The notes below the pieces were generated by a model, which had not been told where the DNA came from, ran no database searches, and saw only the letters and a program-made list of their open reading frames with translations. Of a stretch of 64,000 nt of DNA, positions 12,708-23,205 are shown piece by piece; positions within the stretch are counted from its first letter, which is position 1; the number at the start of each line of letters is the position of its first letter. Both the position numbers and the translations under genes were made by a program. Source of the stretch: Ephydatia muelleri (Eukaryota; Porifera; Demospongiae; Spongillida; Spongillidae); contig JABACO010000011.1 in NCBI GenBank assembly GCA_013339895.1, positions 3,927,306 through 3,991,305 of the forward strand, written 5' to 3'.

Positions 12708-13015
12708 TTCTTTCTACTGTTATATCTGGCGCTTCCTATATAGTAGGAGTAAAGCAGCCAGACAGTGAGAAAGTGTCTGTATATGAATGTGGGTTTGACC
12801 CTTTTGAGTCCTCAAGAATCCCATTTTCGGTTAGATTTTTTTTAGTAGGTATTCTTTTTATGATTTTTGATTTAGAAATTTCTTTTCTATTTCCTTGGTG
12901 TGTGGTTTATAATCAAATTGGATTATTTGGATTTTGAACTATGTATTTCTTTTTAGTAATTTTAACTGTAGGTTTAATTTATGAGTGGATAAAAGGGGGT
13001 TTAGAGTGAGAATAA
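12703..13015 (+). pseudogene. nad3: Nuclear copy of mitochondrial nad3, 5' end missing (NUMT, right half)
   Basis: Reads [20 protein letters not shown], then [31 protein letters not shown] and GLIYEWIKGGLEWE before TAA 13013-13015. This is NADH dehydrogenase subunit 3 complete to its C-terminus, lacking roughly the first 20 residues. TGA codons at 12935-12937 and 13007-13009 are Trp. There are no frameshifts or other stops, so the insertion is young or under-mutated. The frame is offset from the cox1 part, and the junction lies in a TATTATT stretch (about 12703-12709) that could have served as microhomology. The [15 protein letters not shown] and GGLEWE motifs resemble demosponge nad3 most. 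Confidence 0.93.
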
Positions 13016-13213
13016 TATGGAATCCCTACACAGAATTTGCAAGCACTCTATGTTGCCATGCGAGGCAATGGTCGCAATACACTTCTGCTCCATATTGCTC
13101 TTGGGTTGCCTCAATCAGCATCATATTCAGACGGTGATAGACCTCATCTTCGTTTGGTTAGTTTTCTGGATCAAGAGCCTATATGGTGTGCTTTGAAGCC
13201 TTACGCACCATAG
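13016..13213 (+). other. Coding-like frame of unknown origin directly after the NUMT
   Basis: From the nad3 stop the same frame stays open for 65 codons to TAG 13211-13213. The residue mix is balanced and protein-like (for example QNLQALYVAMRGNGRNTLLL, later RPHLRLVSFLDQEPIWCALK), unlike the Cys/Ile/Asn-rich random frames nearby. I do not recognise the family. It may be a remnant of a transposable-element protein or an unannotated exon. It needs the standard code and does not look mitochondrial. Confidence 0.25.
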
Positions 13214-13830
13214 GTTTCAACCACTCGGGTCACACATATCTATCCAAGTTCACCATACTTAGAAAGAATCATGTCAGAGTGTTTTCTGACCTAGCAGGAT
13301 TTAAGCGGTGAAACAACAGTTAAGTTAATGGCTGCCAGCCTGCTGCAGTACTAATTTGGAACCAATAGGCCATCTGGTCTAGTGTAGAGATGGTCTTGGC
13401 TCAACCCACTTCCAGCTCCACATTGAACACTTATGCCTGCATGGCAAAACGACTTACCAGTATATCTTTGATATTGTTGTGTTTGATGACAACATCTCTC
13501 TCTCTCTTTCTTACATGTTATTGATGGTGCCCAAAGGATCTAAAGTGTGGTCACATTGGGATTCTGCTGATGCATCCATATGTCAAGCCACCTGATGGCC
13601 GTTGGACACTCTTCACGGTCAAGATGCAAGCACTGACCGTATGATTAGCAACAAAAATTTCTTCCAGCGGAAATTTATGTGTACAAAGGTTACCAAAAAC
13701 TGCTGCATTTCATTTTTCAACTATCATATTATAATTGCAGCCATTTTTGCACTGGTCAGGGGCATTGCCTTCTGTAGACATCATGTGTCTACGAAAAGTG
13801 ACGGAGTAGATACACATATGTGTAGCTGGT

Positions 13831-14500
13831 TTTAGCTTAAGTCCTCTGACAGTCCTTTGAGCCATCCCAGATTCCACATAATGTTATTACTCAGAATGGT
13901 CATAATATATATGGCAGTGTAGGGTAAATCTATATATATTTGCCACCATTTTAGCATCATTATCTAATTTTGATGTACTATTTTCCCTATGTACTCTCCC
14001 CATAGGAACATGCAAAATTGCTGTACAGTTTTTTAAATGCAAGCAATTTAATTTTTCTTGTCTTTTTGTGATCTCAGTCAGTTTAGTTGAGCGTATCTTT
14101 AACCCTTTATTGTTTCAAATTACATACATCCTGGCTATAGAGTTCAATATGTGTGGGTATGATTAGCTACTATGGTAAAGGTTTGGTCAAAATTTTATTT
14201 TCATACTTCATAATTCATGCCTTATTTATGCTATCTGCCAAAATGTGATTCAGTTTATCATTTTAGTGGGCAACTATATAGACATGATATTTGTATGCTG
14301 GACAAGTTGTTGCAGGGCTAAAGATATGCTTAACAGAATTGACCAAGGTCACGAAAAATAAGAAAAAATAAATTGTTTGCAAATGTACACTATAGGGTAT
14401 ACAAATGTATAGCAATTTTGCATGTTCCTATAGGGAGAGTACATAGGGAAAACAGTACGAAAAAACTGCTAAAAGGGTGGATATGGATTTACCCTATATT
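13831..14500. mobile_element. Fold-back (MITE-like) element, about 0.67 kb
   Basis: The left part (13831-13989) repeats 11357-11526. From 13921 to about 14030 the sequence (GTAAATC..., GTACTCTCCCCATAGGAACA, GCAAAATTGCTGTAC) returns as its reverse complement at about 14400-14497 (GTATAGCAATTTTGC, TGTTCCTATAGGGAGAGTAC, GATTTACCCTATAT). The arms are about 100 bp and the loop about 370 bp. No coding capacity. It is a non-autonomous inverted-repeat element sitting in the CMTR1 intron. Confidence 0.7.
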
Positions 14501-15666
14501 AGGCATAGGACCATCGATGCTCTGTCTATGGAATTATGGATCCTGCAGGCATTGCATAAGCTGAATTGCATTATTTGTATGTGGAAAGCATTCCATTGTA
14601 CATGGCTAATGCTGCACTGGCCCATATCATCTTCGCCAACGTTTTTATATTGATACCATCATGTGAGATTGAATGTAAAGGAGTGGGAAGATCTCACCAG
14701 TGTCAAATTGTTCTGAAACTGTGTTGGATTTTCTGCAGAATTAGGAAAAATGGTCTCCTTGATTACAAACATGTCTGGATTTATATCCTTGATCAAGCTA
14801 TCCTTAATGTCTATTGTCCTGAAAGTCCCCATGCGAGATGAGTGTGCTCCATGGCTGACATTAATTCAGATTGTAGGCACTCTTCATGTGGAGTAATTTA
14901 TCCCAAAGCAGGTTAATTCTTTATAGAGTTTCAGCTCTGGGCCCAGGAAAGCACTGTATAGTGTCTTACTGTTAATCATACACATGCAGAGCTTAATTGC
15001 GCATAGTGCAACGTAAAAACAGCTGACCTTTCTGATTGAAAACATTTTTGAATAGGTACCCATATTTTAGTGACAGTTGTTGTCCATTGGCATTCCATAT
15101 TTCATGGTTGTGCTGTACTGCAACAGCCCCCAACACAAGGAACTAGATCAATTAGCTCCATGTACTCGTACTCAGAGCAAAATTTAAGTATGCTTTCATT
15201 ATAGCTCTCTTCAGTTATTGTGAACTATGCGACCTTTCACGGTCAGGGTTTAAAGTGCTTTAAAATCATGACATTGTTTTTAGTTTGAAGCAGTGCTCCA
15301 CCGTGACAAAGAGCTATCAGTCTCAAGTTGAGTCCTCCATGGGACACACTCGTCCCTTGCGGGGGATACCCAGGACAATAGGAATTAATCAGTTTCATCA
15401 CCACACCATTGCTGGTGATTGTTTAGTGTCTCCATTGTAGGATGTCAGAATATTTGACAAGCTATCCCTTCTATATGTAACTAATGTTGGCTCCAGCCTT
15501 GCAGAGCAGGTTCCATTTTGGACCTTGACCATTGTGAGACAGTTCTGTACTCAGTTCTGAGTATAAAAATTAGCTGTAGTGAAAAACATGTCCATGCATA
15601 GATTACTAATATTAAGCTCTTCAGTTGATAAAAATGTTTCACATGTTCACTATGTTCTGCTTTCAG
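14501..15666 (+). other. Last part of the 5.3 kb CMTR1 intron
   Basis: AT-rich DNA up to the TTTCAG acceptor of the next exon. The open frame at 14566-14841 has no recognisable motif and no similarity to the neighbouring exons. Nothing else supported. Confidence 0.5.
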
Positions 15667-15714
15667 AACCAAGCTTCATTATAGAATTAATGAATTAAAG
15701 CAATCATTGGACAG
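15667..15714 (+). CDS. CMTR1: CMTR1 homologue, exon f
   Basis: A 48-nt exon between CTTTCAG and a GTAAGA donor. Its first base completes the Lys codon opened in exon e (AA|A). It reads (K)TKLHYRINELKQSLD and ends in phase 2. Spliced between exons e and g it lines up without gaps against the human stretch KEVYRLEEMEKIFVRLEMK, which is helical in character. The phase fit on both sides is the main support for so short an exon. Confidence 0.75.
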
Positions 15715-16343
15715 GTAAGAGTGTTGACATGTACAGTTTAGTGTACTTTTTTATTTTCACGGATTTGTGCATTATAGAACAAACTGATATACTTTCTTTA
15801 AACCAGTATCTTACAATCATCAGTCTAAGATTTTTTATGTCATACAGCAAATTAGTACCGCGGAACAAAGCTCAGTTTGAACTTGCACAACATTGTACAA
15901 AGTCGTACATGTATCAGCATACTCCAAAATTTGATATCCATCTGTCTATTAGTAATGAGAGTCAACATGCAATCATGCATGACATTCTGTAAATGCCAGA
16001 TGATTACTAGAATGGGTCTCGATGTTTACACACCCAGTTTAGAATATCAGACTGCGAACCTACTACTTGGGGCCATACAGCAAATCATTAATGTAAAAGG
16101 TTCACTTTGAATTCTTGAATTTTTATTGTAGCTGTGTCTTCATTTAATTCTGCAGTAGTATGGTGTAATTTTTGAGATTCAAATACATTTTTACAAGCAA
16201 ACTTACAAGCAAACTTTACCCCCATATCCTGCTGTATGGATACATAGACACTGTATAAGTAACATTAACTTGCACATTTGATTGAATTAGGCTTTGCATT
16301 TGTCTACCTGCATACTAATGCTGCATTATTTTTGTGTGATTAG
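15715..16343 (+). other. CMTR1 intron, 0.6 kb
   Basis: Runs from GTAAGA to the TGTGATTAG acceptor. An in-phase open stretch starting at 15850 (SKLVPRNKAQFEL...) ends in TAA at 15990-15992. It could in principle be an alternative terminal exon but shows no similarity to CMTR1, so I treat it as intron. Confidence 0.5.
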
Positions 16344-16453
16344 TATGATTTCAGTTGAACAAAAAGGTGCAAATTCTTTGTCTCAAGCATATTCAATTGG
16401 ACCAAACAAGCACATTGCACCAGCAGGAATTATTTTCTTTAAAACAGTGAAAG
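16344..16453 (+). CDS. CMTR1: CMTR1 homologue, exon g
   Basis: A 110-nt exon whose first base makes Ser with exon f (AG|T). It reads (S)MISVEQKGANSLSQAYS and then IGPNKHIAPAGIIFFKTVK, ending in phase 1 at GTCAGT. The human counterpart runs [20 protein letters not shown] and then PMGLYIVRTVNE. The KG.., S-Y--G---H--P-G-------TV pattern fits well. This closes the guanylyltransferase-like region, just before the WW domain in human CMTR1. Confidence 0.85.
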
Positions 16454-16862
16454 GTCAGTCTGTAAAAATGCTAATTAGACTTAGTTATATAAGCAACTGT
16501 ATTATTACAGTTCTCTTGTGCACTCATCACGTGCACTCACAGATATGTACATACACATAAAACTAACTACATTTCTGTTCCAAACCACCATTCTAGTCTT
16601 AGTTAAGTAATGGTCGAGTGGAGCAGAAACTCACCCATTGTAACCATTACATGGTAGTGGGTTGTTGTCTAAGACCTGAAAAAGAAATTTTCTGTACTTG
16701 TGTGTCTGTACCCCAATGCATCCTGATTATTCGTAGTGGTTTTTGGATATAGCTGTGCCTTCTCGCCTGTGCATTATCTATTTCCTGTTCATGTGGGAAA
16801 CTCCATCTGCAGTGGTTATGGGGTAGATTGCTGTAGCAGTGTGCCCTCTGTCTTCTCTTTAG
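16454..16862 (+). other. CMTR1 intron, 0.4 kb
   Basis: Donor GTCAGT, acceptor TTCTCTTTAG after a strong pyrimidine run. No element recognised. Confidence 0.5.
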
Positions 16863-16929
16863 GCAATTACACTTTATTATCTGAAAGGAGAGGTTGTAAA
16901 CAACACGTTTATTATTTCACATTTGACAT
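16863..16929 (+). CDS. CMTR1: Probable CMTR1 homologue exon h (degenerate WW region)
   Basis: After an excellent acceptor (CTGTCTTCTCTTTAG) the phase required by exon g gives (G)NYTLLSERRGCKQHVYYFT and then FD. The human protein has here its C-terminal WW domain, which docks on the RNA polymerase II tail (PWTMGFSKSFKKKFFYN...FDLP). The basic stretch, the paired aromatics and FD are in place, but the first Trp is Tyr and the segment after the aromatics is about ten residues shorter, so a working WW fold is doubtful. A donor GTACGT at 16930 gives phase 2, as the last exon needs; a second GTAGAG at 16934 gives phase 0. Both lie inside the terminal repeat of the MITE-like element at 16929-17185. 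An additional exon could be missing between this one and the last. Confidence 0.4.
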
Positions 16930-17185
16930 GTACGTAGAGGGGTCTGATTGCTATTGAATTTTTTACCTCTTCTGCCACAGAGATACCTCTGAGCAAAGTT
17001 ACGCACAGTAATTTCTCGCCAATAATTTTGAAAAACTACATGTACTTCCAATTCAATGTATGGGAGAAAATCATTGGTGTGAATGGAGCAGGGCAATTAC
17101 TTTGCACAGTTGTATCTCTGTAATGGATTAAATAAGAATTAATGGAACAAAAGATATCAATAGCAACACGACCCCTCTACGTACA
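16929..17185. mobile_element. MITE-like element with TGTACGTAGAGGGGTC ends, 257 bp
   Basis: Begins TGTACGTAGAGGGGTCTG then TTGCTATTGA, and ends TCAATAGCAACACGACC then CCTCTACGTACA, the reverse complement with two mismatches near the middle. Inverted similarity continues inward (ACAGAGATAC and GCAAAGTTAC near 16980 against GTAACT-like TTACTTTGC and GTATCTCTGT near 17100-17130), so the arms are about 80 bp. It is flanked by CA on both sides, a possible 2-bp target duplication. No coding capacity. Confidence 0.7.
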
Positions 17186-18909
17186 CAGTAATTTGAACAC
17201 TCCTACCTGAAAATGTGGCAGTTTTAAACCCCAGGGGTATATCTTTTGCTTAGCTGATATACATCAGTCCTTCAGCCATTGGATCCAGGAACCCAGCACA
17301 CACAAAAAAAACCCATGAGAATGTGACTATCTTCTAAGACCACACAGAATGTCCCAAGTGCCTACTGTTTATTTAAATGGATCTGATCCTAAACTGGTGA
17401 AGAAATAGAAGTTGTAGGACTTGATATGAGAGTTTTGGGCAAGACCTAGCTGGATGCATTTGTATAGCTCAAAACCACGGTGTCTAAAGTTATGATCGAT
17501 ATCCACAAGGTTGCATCATTTATGGTGACATTCGGATGCTTTCTAAACTTGCCATATGTAATATTAGGCCTCTTTCTTTAGCTAAATACTATGAGCTGAT
17601 GCGAGTGGCAATTATAGAAATGCATCAGAGAAACAGAGAGACCTATTGGAAGCAAAATAAATAGATGGTGAAGGAAATGTTACATATGGGTAACAGAGTT
17701 TGTCTGATTGTACCAGCAGTGAAGGCCAAAACTTTTCTTCATTGTGGAGGGAGGGCTCTGTATACCATCTTGGAAAGAGAGCAGTGAACTACTGAATCCA
17801 ACTTTTTCATGAAATTAGAAATAGGTTGTCAAAAGAATCACATCTAATTATGTTTAATGACCCAGTAGCTTCTGAACTTCAGCATTCTACCAGGAATTAG
17901 AACTGCACATGCAAGCCTAGGCATACTATGTAAACATGTAATATAATGTGTGTTGCTAAGTGACAAATTGTAGTCTTGGTGTACTGGAGTTGTATGTGTG
18001 TTGCTGCTCATCATTAGTCAATAGGTTTTGAATTTAACCAACCTTACATTGCCTCAACAATGACCCTGAAGTTAATAGTAAGGCAGTGTAGATGATGACA
18101 TTGATGATGATGATATTGATGAAGGAAAACTGAGTGACCACACATAAGGCCTTCTCTGTCATTGTGAAATGTCTAGAAGACAAATACTAGTGGGTTTTAT
18201 GAAAAAATAATGGCTGTACACCAGTAGCAAATGAATTCAAAGTCCCTTAAACAGTCCAATGAACATGTGAACACAACAAAACACGGACCTACTATTCGTA
18301 GCTCTCACATCTGTTCAATGTATTGCACATTGCTATAAGAGTTCAGTTATGTACGATTATGATTACATATTTCAATATGCAATCCAGAAATGAGGACAGG
18401 ACACCTTGATACACAGGCTGCTGAGGTGGGGCTTGCTTTACATGTATGTATTGTTGACTGGAGAGCTAGGGTACACTATTTGAGCTTGTAACCCAAGTCT
18501 TGTTGAATAATTAAAGCTTTCAACTAGTTTCATTGAGAACATGTTAAATAGCATAAATAATGAGGCAATGAAAATACATAAAGCTGAAAGATGATTGAAA
18601 TTTACAGTTTTTGCATTGTTGAACATTTTAAAACTTGTTCAGATCCTTGGGAATTGAATAAACAACTGCACTTTCTAAATGTTGATACTATGGAATGCAA
18701 AACATCCTGTCCCACAAGTTCAGTTTCATCATTTGTGTGAGTTTCAGTGTATATACATGTATATATATGTTGAGCATTAACATGATTATGTAACATAGAT
18801 GTCATTTGATGAAGTATACATGTACATGTTTTTTATATTCATTATGCCTCATAATGTGTTCACGGCTTGACCATCTGTTGCCAGATGAAAGAAATTATAG
18901 TTTTTTTTT
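17186..18909 (+). other. Intron sequence between MITE and TIR transposon
   Basis: AT-rich, with small GATGATGAT repeats near 18090-18120 and ATATACATGTATATAT near 18750. Two minus-strand open frames (18438-18626 and 18602-18805) have no recognisable features. No exon fitting the missing WW segment could be identified. Confidence 0.45.
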
Positions 18910-20095
18910 AGCTGTCCACGGTTAGTCGTGCCCTGTCACCGCGCGCTAATTGACGTTTGCACCACGCACTGATGAGGTTTGCACCGGGCACTAGTTAAGA
19001 TTGGCACAGCGCACTACTATGGATGTCTGATTTGTTTGGTTACGTCAGCTTTTTATTTATCAAACCGCAGTCCACGCCAACAATTTTCCTTCTCACCGCA
19101 ACGATCCGGAGATTGAGAAGCTGATGACGCGGGCTTATTGTAGCTACACGATGAACAAGTCGCAAATAAGCTAATATCACAGCAACGGTCTTATGTTGCC
19201 TCTAATACCGCACGATGAGTCCTGTATGTATGCTAGTTGGGCGTAGCCCGACCTTCGCATTTTGGCGGAAGTTCGGGTATCAAGCAAATTTGTGTCCATC
19301 TGATAGTGCTGCTGTGGGATGTTAACACTTGATTAGTCTGACCGTTGATTGACACGTTGGTCGCGCACTGGCTATGGCTGGTAGTGAATTTATTTTTTGC
19401 ACCAAATTCATCTTGGGGTTTTGATGATTGACGAGCATAGCTATGCACAACCCAACTATGGCATTAGTATTGCTGCGGGGAGCCCTGGTGTGTTGTGGCT
19501 GAGAACAGCAAACTTCTCAGTACTGGTGCAAACTGTGAGACCTCATTCAGTAGCATGTCCCATGAGAACTCCTTTAAGTGTGATGGAGTTTGGCTTTGCA
19601 GGATGGAGTTGGCTCCATCATATGCCATGACTTTCACCTCTTTGGCCAATCTCTCCCAATCATCTCCACTAAATAGCTCTTTGTCTTCGGGTCCTTTAAC
19701 GCCTCTGCAGCTATGATTTTTTTGCTTTTTCTAGCAACTGCCCTGCCTATGCACTGTCGGTTTGGAGTCAACTATATGTATGCGGTACAGATTATTTGTG
19801 CGTACAACAACAAGCCCGTGTCATTAGCTTTGCCTTACTCACAATAACTGGATTGTTGCTGTGCATCGTTTAGAACAAGAAGAGATTTGGACTGTGCTAT
19901 AATTGAAATATATATTCGCCATAACCTAACAAATCAGACATCCCATAGTAGCTCGCTCAACTAATGTGTAGTGCAAACCTCGATTCGTGCATGGTGCAAA
20001 CCTTAATTAGTGCACGACCTCAAAAAGTGCGCTGTGCAAACTCATTACTGCTTGGCGCAAGGGTCTCAGGGTGCGACCACCTGCACACTATCAAA
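18910..20095. mobile_element. DNA transposon with long terminal inverted repeats, internally deleted, about 1.2 kb
   Basis: At the left end, 19011-19050 reads GCACTACTATGGATGTCTGA then TTTGTTTGG. At the right end, 19921-19955 reads the reverse complement (CCTAACAAATCAGACATCCC then ATAGTAG). Outside these, both ends carry short subterminal repeats of the type GGTTTGCACC..GCAC.(T)TAG: at 18955-19010 on the left, and as reverse complements (GTGCAAACCT, GGTGCAAACC, TGTGCAAACT) at 19969-20045 on the right. GC content is visibly higher than in the surrounding intron. The interior holds a broken minus-strand coding frame, listed separately. Exact element ends and target-site duplication could not be fixed. 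Confidence 0.65.
19322..19716 (-). pseudogene. Remnant of a transposon-associated protein, possibly DUF6589-like
   Basis: On the minus strand one frame reads through KGPEDKELFSGDDWERLAKE, AYDGANSILQSQ, then LKEFSWDMLLNEVSQFAPVL and LLFSATTH to about 19464. A second frame then continues with NTNAIVGLCIAMLVNHQNPK and MNLVQKINSL, ending at the stop near 19322. From memory, the pattern 'FSWD-LL-E----APVL..LL.....' followed by 'GLC-A-L---NPKMNL-Q---SL' is typical of a repetitive family in sponges and cnidarians annotated with DUF6589, and the two frames join in the right order. The rest of that long protein is missing. It lies wholly inside the inverted-repeat element and shows a frameshift plus truncation, so it is dead. 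Biochemical role unknown. Confidence 0.45.
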
Positions 20096-20312
20096 TGCAT
20101 ATCTGTTGTGACAAGAATGATCTTTTTTATTGTTTCATGATAATTAAACACAAGACTATTGTCGTGCGTAGGAATAAAAGACTTTAGGGGCACGTATTTT
20201 CCATCATTTTCAAAGACATGAATGTAATTTATGGAATGGTCCTATAAGAATGTAATGTCTTTTTATGTTGTAACCTGTTCCACTTACCTTTTAATTTTCA
20301 ATCTCTCAACAG

Positions 20313-20463
20313 TTCAACTCTACGTACGCGTCATATATGGCTGTGGGGCACTAAAACATTCATTGACCATGATGGCAATCAGTCTGAAGATGAACACAAT
20401 GAGAGTTGTTTGAACACGGACTTGACGAAGACGCATATGTGTGCAAGGCTTACCTCAGTTTAA
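20313..20463 (+). CDS. CMTR1: Probable last CMTR1 exon (C-terminus)
   Basis: After a strong acceptor (TTTTCAATCTCTCAACAG) the frame needing one base from exon h reads STLRTRHIWLWGTKTFIDHD, then GNQSEDEHNESCLNTDLTKT, and stops at TAA 20461-20463. The human C-terminus runs GRLFWEWGDGIRVHDSQKPQ and then DQDKLSKEDVLSFIQ. The W-W-G, F/V-DHD/HDS and following acidic stretch agree. Length to the stop is also similar (50 codons here). The competing frame across the same stretch (20231-20413) has no similarity. Less certain than exons b-g because the upstream neighbour is uncertain. Confidence 0.6.
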
Positions 20464-21579
20464 ATAGCAGATTTTTGTGCATCTTACGTACTATTATGCG
20501 CACTGGTTTGTTCAGTGCATATACATGAACCCTTGCATATTACAGTACTGAATGACATGTCTTCATGCTGTATGGATATAAAAACTGCACTCTTGTATTA
20601 AAGGGAGTACTGAATGTTTATTTAGACCTTGTAATGTGTTATCAAATTGTCACGTCGTACCCATTTGGAACACCTTGCCTGAACATGTTGTAACTGCCCA
20701 AATATTGTCACCTTTAAATCTCGTAATATTGATCAGTCTAGTTTTTGTAAATTGATTTCCTTTTAAATAGGCAGTATGTAAGTGCATTATTCCATTGCTT
20801 GCCTCTTCAGTGTGTTACTTGTTTATTGTAATGAGAAATATGGGACAGTTTCCGAGAAAATGTATGTCCCAGTAAAATAGTCGGATGTGCCCATCATTGT
20901 TATGATCTGCGTTTTTTGTATGTATAGTACGAAATTCGTTTTATACGATTGTACCTGATTCGTAAATCTCATACGAGCATCGTACAGATTTTATAAATCA
21001 AAACTGTGTGTGATCGTATGAACTACAATCATGAACAATCCTTTAATCCTTTATGATCGCTGTTTACGAAATTTCGTTTCCGTCAATATTTTAGTCCTAC
21101 AATACTGTGGAGTATAATAAATGATTCATACATAACAGCATACACATAAAACATATAGGGCGCTTGTTTCCTGTTCAGCTGTTTAGTAAAAATGTCTGAG
21201 CATTTCTGATTTGCTTGTATTCTCACTTTGGGTGCAGTTTTGTAAATCAATCCCAAATCGTTTTATTATTGCATCTGAAAAGGAATACATAAATATAATA
21301 CAACAAAATAACTATCACCATCAATTATCCTGACTCTTATTGTGTCAAGTGGATTTGACATTTTTTAACCTCTTTGTCTCGCAGTCTTACCTACTTCGGG
21401 CCATTTCTTCTCTACCGAATAAAACATCCATTGCTTGCAGACAAATATTTACAGGATTTTTGGGCAGGATGACCAACATTACCAATCTGAAATATAAAAC
21501 ACATATTTCTTAAACAATTTTACCAACAGTAAAAAAAAAAATACTTTTAAGTTCATAGGGTAAATTTTTTGGCGTGCAC
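20464..21579 (+). other. 3' flank of the CMTR1 homologue
   Basis: AT-rich DNA between the stop and the CA-rich minisatellite. Contains candidate polyadenylation hexamers and no further coding signal. The GTACGAAATTCG...ATACGATTGTACC... stretch near 20930-21020 has several short TACGA/TCGTA words but no clear element structure. Confidence 0.5.
20597..20602 (+). promoter_or_regulatory. Candidate polyadenylation signal ATTAAA
   Basis: ATTAAA lies 134 bases after the predicted stop, followed within 40 bases by a T/G-rich stretch (GTTTATTT, TTGTAATGTGTT). A canonical AATAAA occurs further on at 21116-21121. Either could be used; transcript ends would decide. Confidence 0.3.
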
Positions 21580-22511
21580 ACACAGGTGACAACACACACA
21601 AAATACACATAGACACACACACAGATGCACACATGATATATAAACACACATACGAGCACACAGACCACACATGAAATACACAAGACACACACACATACAC
21701 ACAGACTCACACACAAACACAGATGCACACACGATATATAAACACAGACACACACAAGCACACAGACCACACATGAAAAACCCAACATACACAGACACAC
21801 ACAAGCACACAGACCACACATGAAATACACAACAGACACATGCACACACAGATACACACACGACATGCACACAATTCAGACACACATGGACACACACAAG
21901 CACAGACACACATGATGACACAGTCACACATGGACACAAACAAATGTACGAAATACACAGACACACATGCACACACAGATAGACACAAACACATTAAATA
22001 CACAGACACACAGCTGACACAACTCATGCGCAGACACGCACAAAATGCCACACACATGCACATGCACAGACACATGTACACACTGACATGCACAGACATG
22101 CAGACATACACACAACATACACACAGGCAGACATGCACACATACATGAAATACATACACATGCAAACACACAAATACACACATGACATGCACACACTTCA
22201 GACACAGATAGACACAAAAGCACACAGACACACATGAATTACAGACACATACAAAATACACAGACACATACGAAATACATAGACACAGATGCACACATAG
22301 AGATACACACACAACATGCACACACTTCAGACACACACAGACACAGATACACGCGACACAGATACATACACAGATATACACACATGACATGCACATGGAC
22401 ACATACGCACAGACACATGCATTCACACACGCACACACACACACGAAATACAGACACACATACGAAATACACGTACACACACATGCAGACACAAGCACAC
22501 AGATACACACA
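21580..22511. repeat. CA-rich minisatellite (imperfect ACACAGACACACATG units)
   Basis: About 930 bp made of CACACA, CAGACACA, CATGAAATACACA and CACATGACATGCACAC words in irregular order, typical of a degenerated CA microsatellite that has expanded into compound units. The many Cys/Val- or His/Thr-rich open frames on both strands are by-products. The last ~50 bases (22461-22511) reappear as reverse complement at 63950-64000, so the array is also the outer border of the giant inverted repeat. Confidence 0.92.
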
Positions 22512-23205
22512 CGGTGTTGCATTGCACACAGAACCCGAGGGAGGGGTCCACAATTTAATTTCTCGTATTTCTATTTATGCAAGGTAATTTGGGCTCAAGT
22601 GTCATTATTGCACGTCATCGAATTCGATTTGTGGCCAAAGAAAAATGAAATATGAATTATTTCGTGTGTGTGTGTGCGTGTGTGAATGCATGTGTCTGTG
22701 CACACTTAAGAATTTGTGATGTCACCTTTCATCGCCCCCCTCCCCCCCCCTTGTCACAGACTGTCACAAACTTGCGTACCCCTCCCCCCCCCCCCTTCTG
22801 CGTGACGTCATTTATGGACGGCAGGGGATTTGAATAAACTCAATGGGCTTCCTAATTGTTCACCAGATTGTACCTTCTTTGTTGATTGCTATGTGGTACA
22901 ATTCTTACTCAGGGATAGAGCTGGCTTATTTTTCTAAGGAATGTGGTAACATATGTCATGATGGCTGCAATGCACATATATCTTAAACGTAGCAGAGCAA
23001 TCATCAAGGATCTTGTCAAATGATAAGCCTATGGCAGCTGTAATGTCTATAGTACAGACATCCTGCTGTCAGATGGTCACCATTGAACAGGCATGTATCC
23101 AGGATTTCATAGGGAGGGGGTGGGGGGGTTTCCAACGACTTTGCACAACATTCCTGATGATATGCAACAATGCACAACTGAGGATTTTAAATAAAGGGTA
23201 TCTTG
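22512..23205. repeat. Non-satellite outer segment of the left palindrome arm
   Basis: Single-copy-looking DNA within the arm, repeated only as its mirror at 63256-63949. It carries two C-rich tracts (22735-22751, 22782-22796) next to TGACGTCATTTATGGACG. At 23090-23135 there is a GTATCCAGGATTTCATAGGG...GGGGGGGTTTCC stretch. Such G/C-tract borders resemble the ends of common short DNA transposons, but I could not pair them into one element. No gene. Confidence 0.7.

Noticed and set aside
15850-15992. Possible alternative terminal CMTR1 exon (SKLVPRNKAQ...)
   Set aside because: Phase fits exon f, but there is no similarity to CMTR1, and the next exon (16344) also fits in phase and matches the family clearly.
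21707-22522. 271-codon Cys/Val-rich frame in the CA-rich array
   Set aside because: Pure translation of (TG)n-type repeats; the opposite strand gives equally long His/Thr frames.
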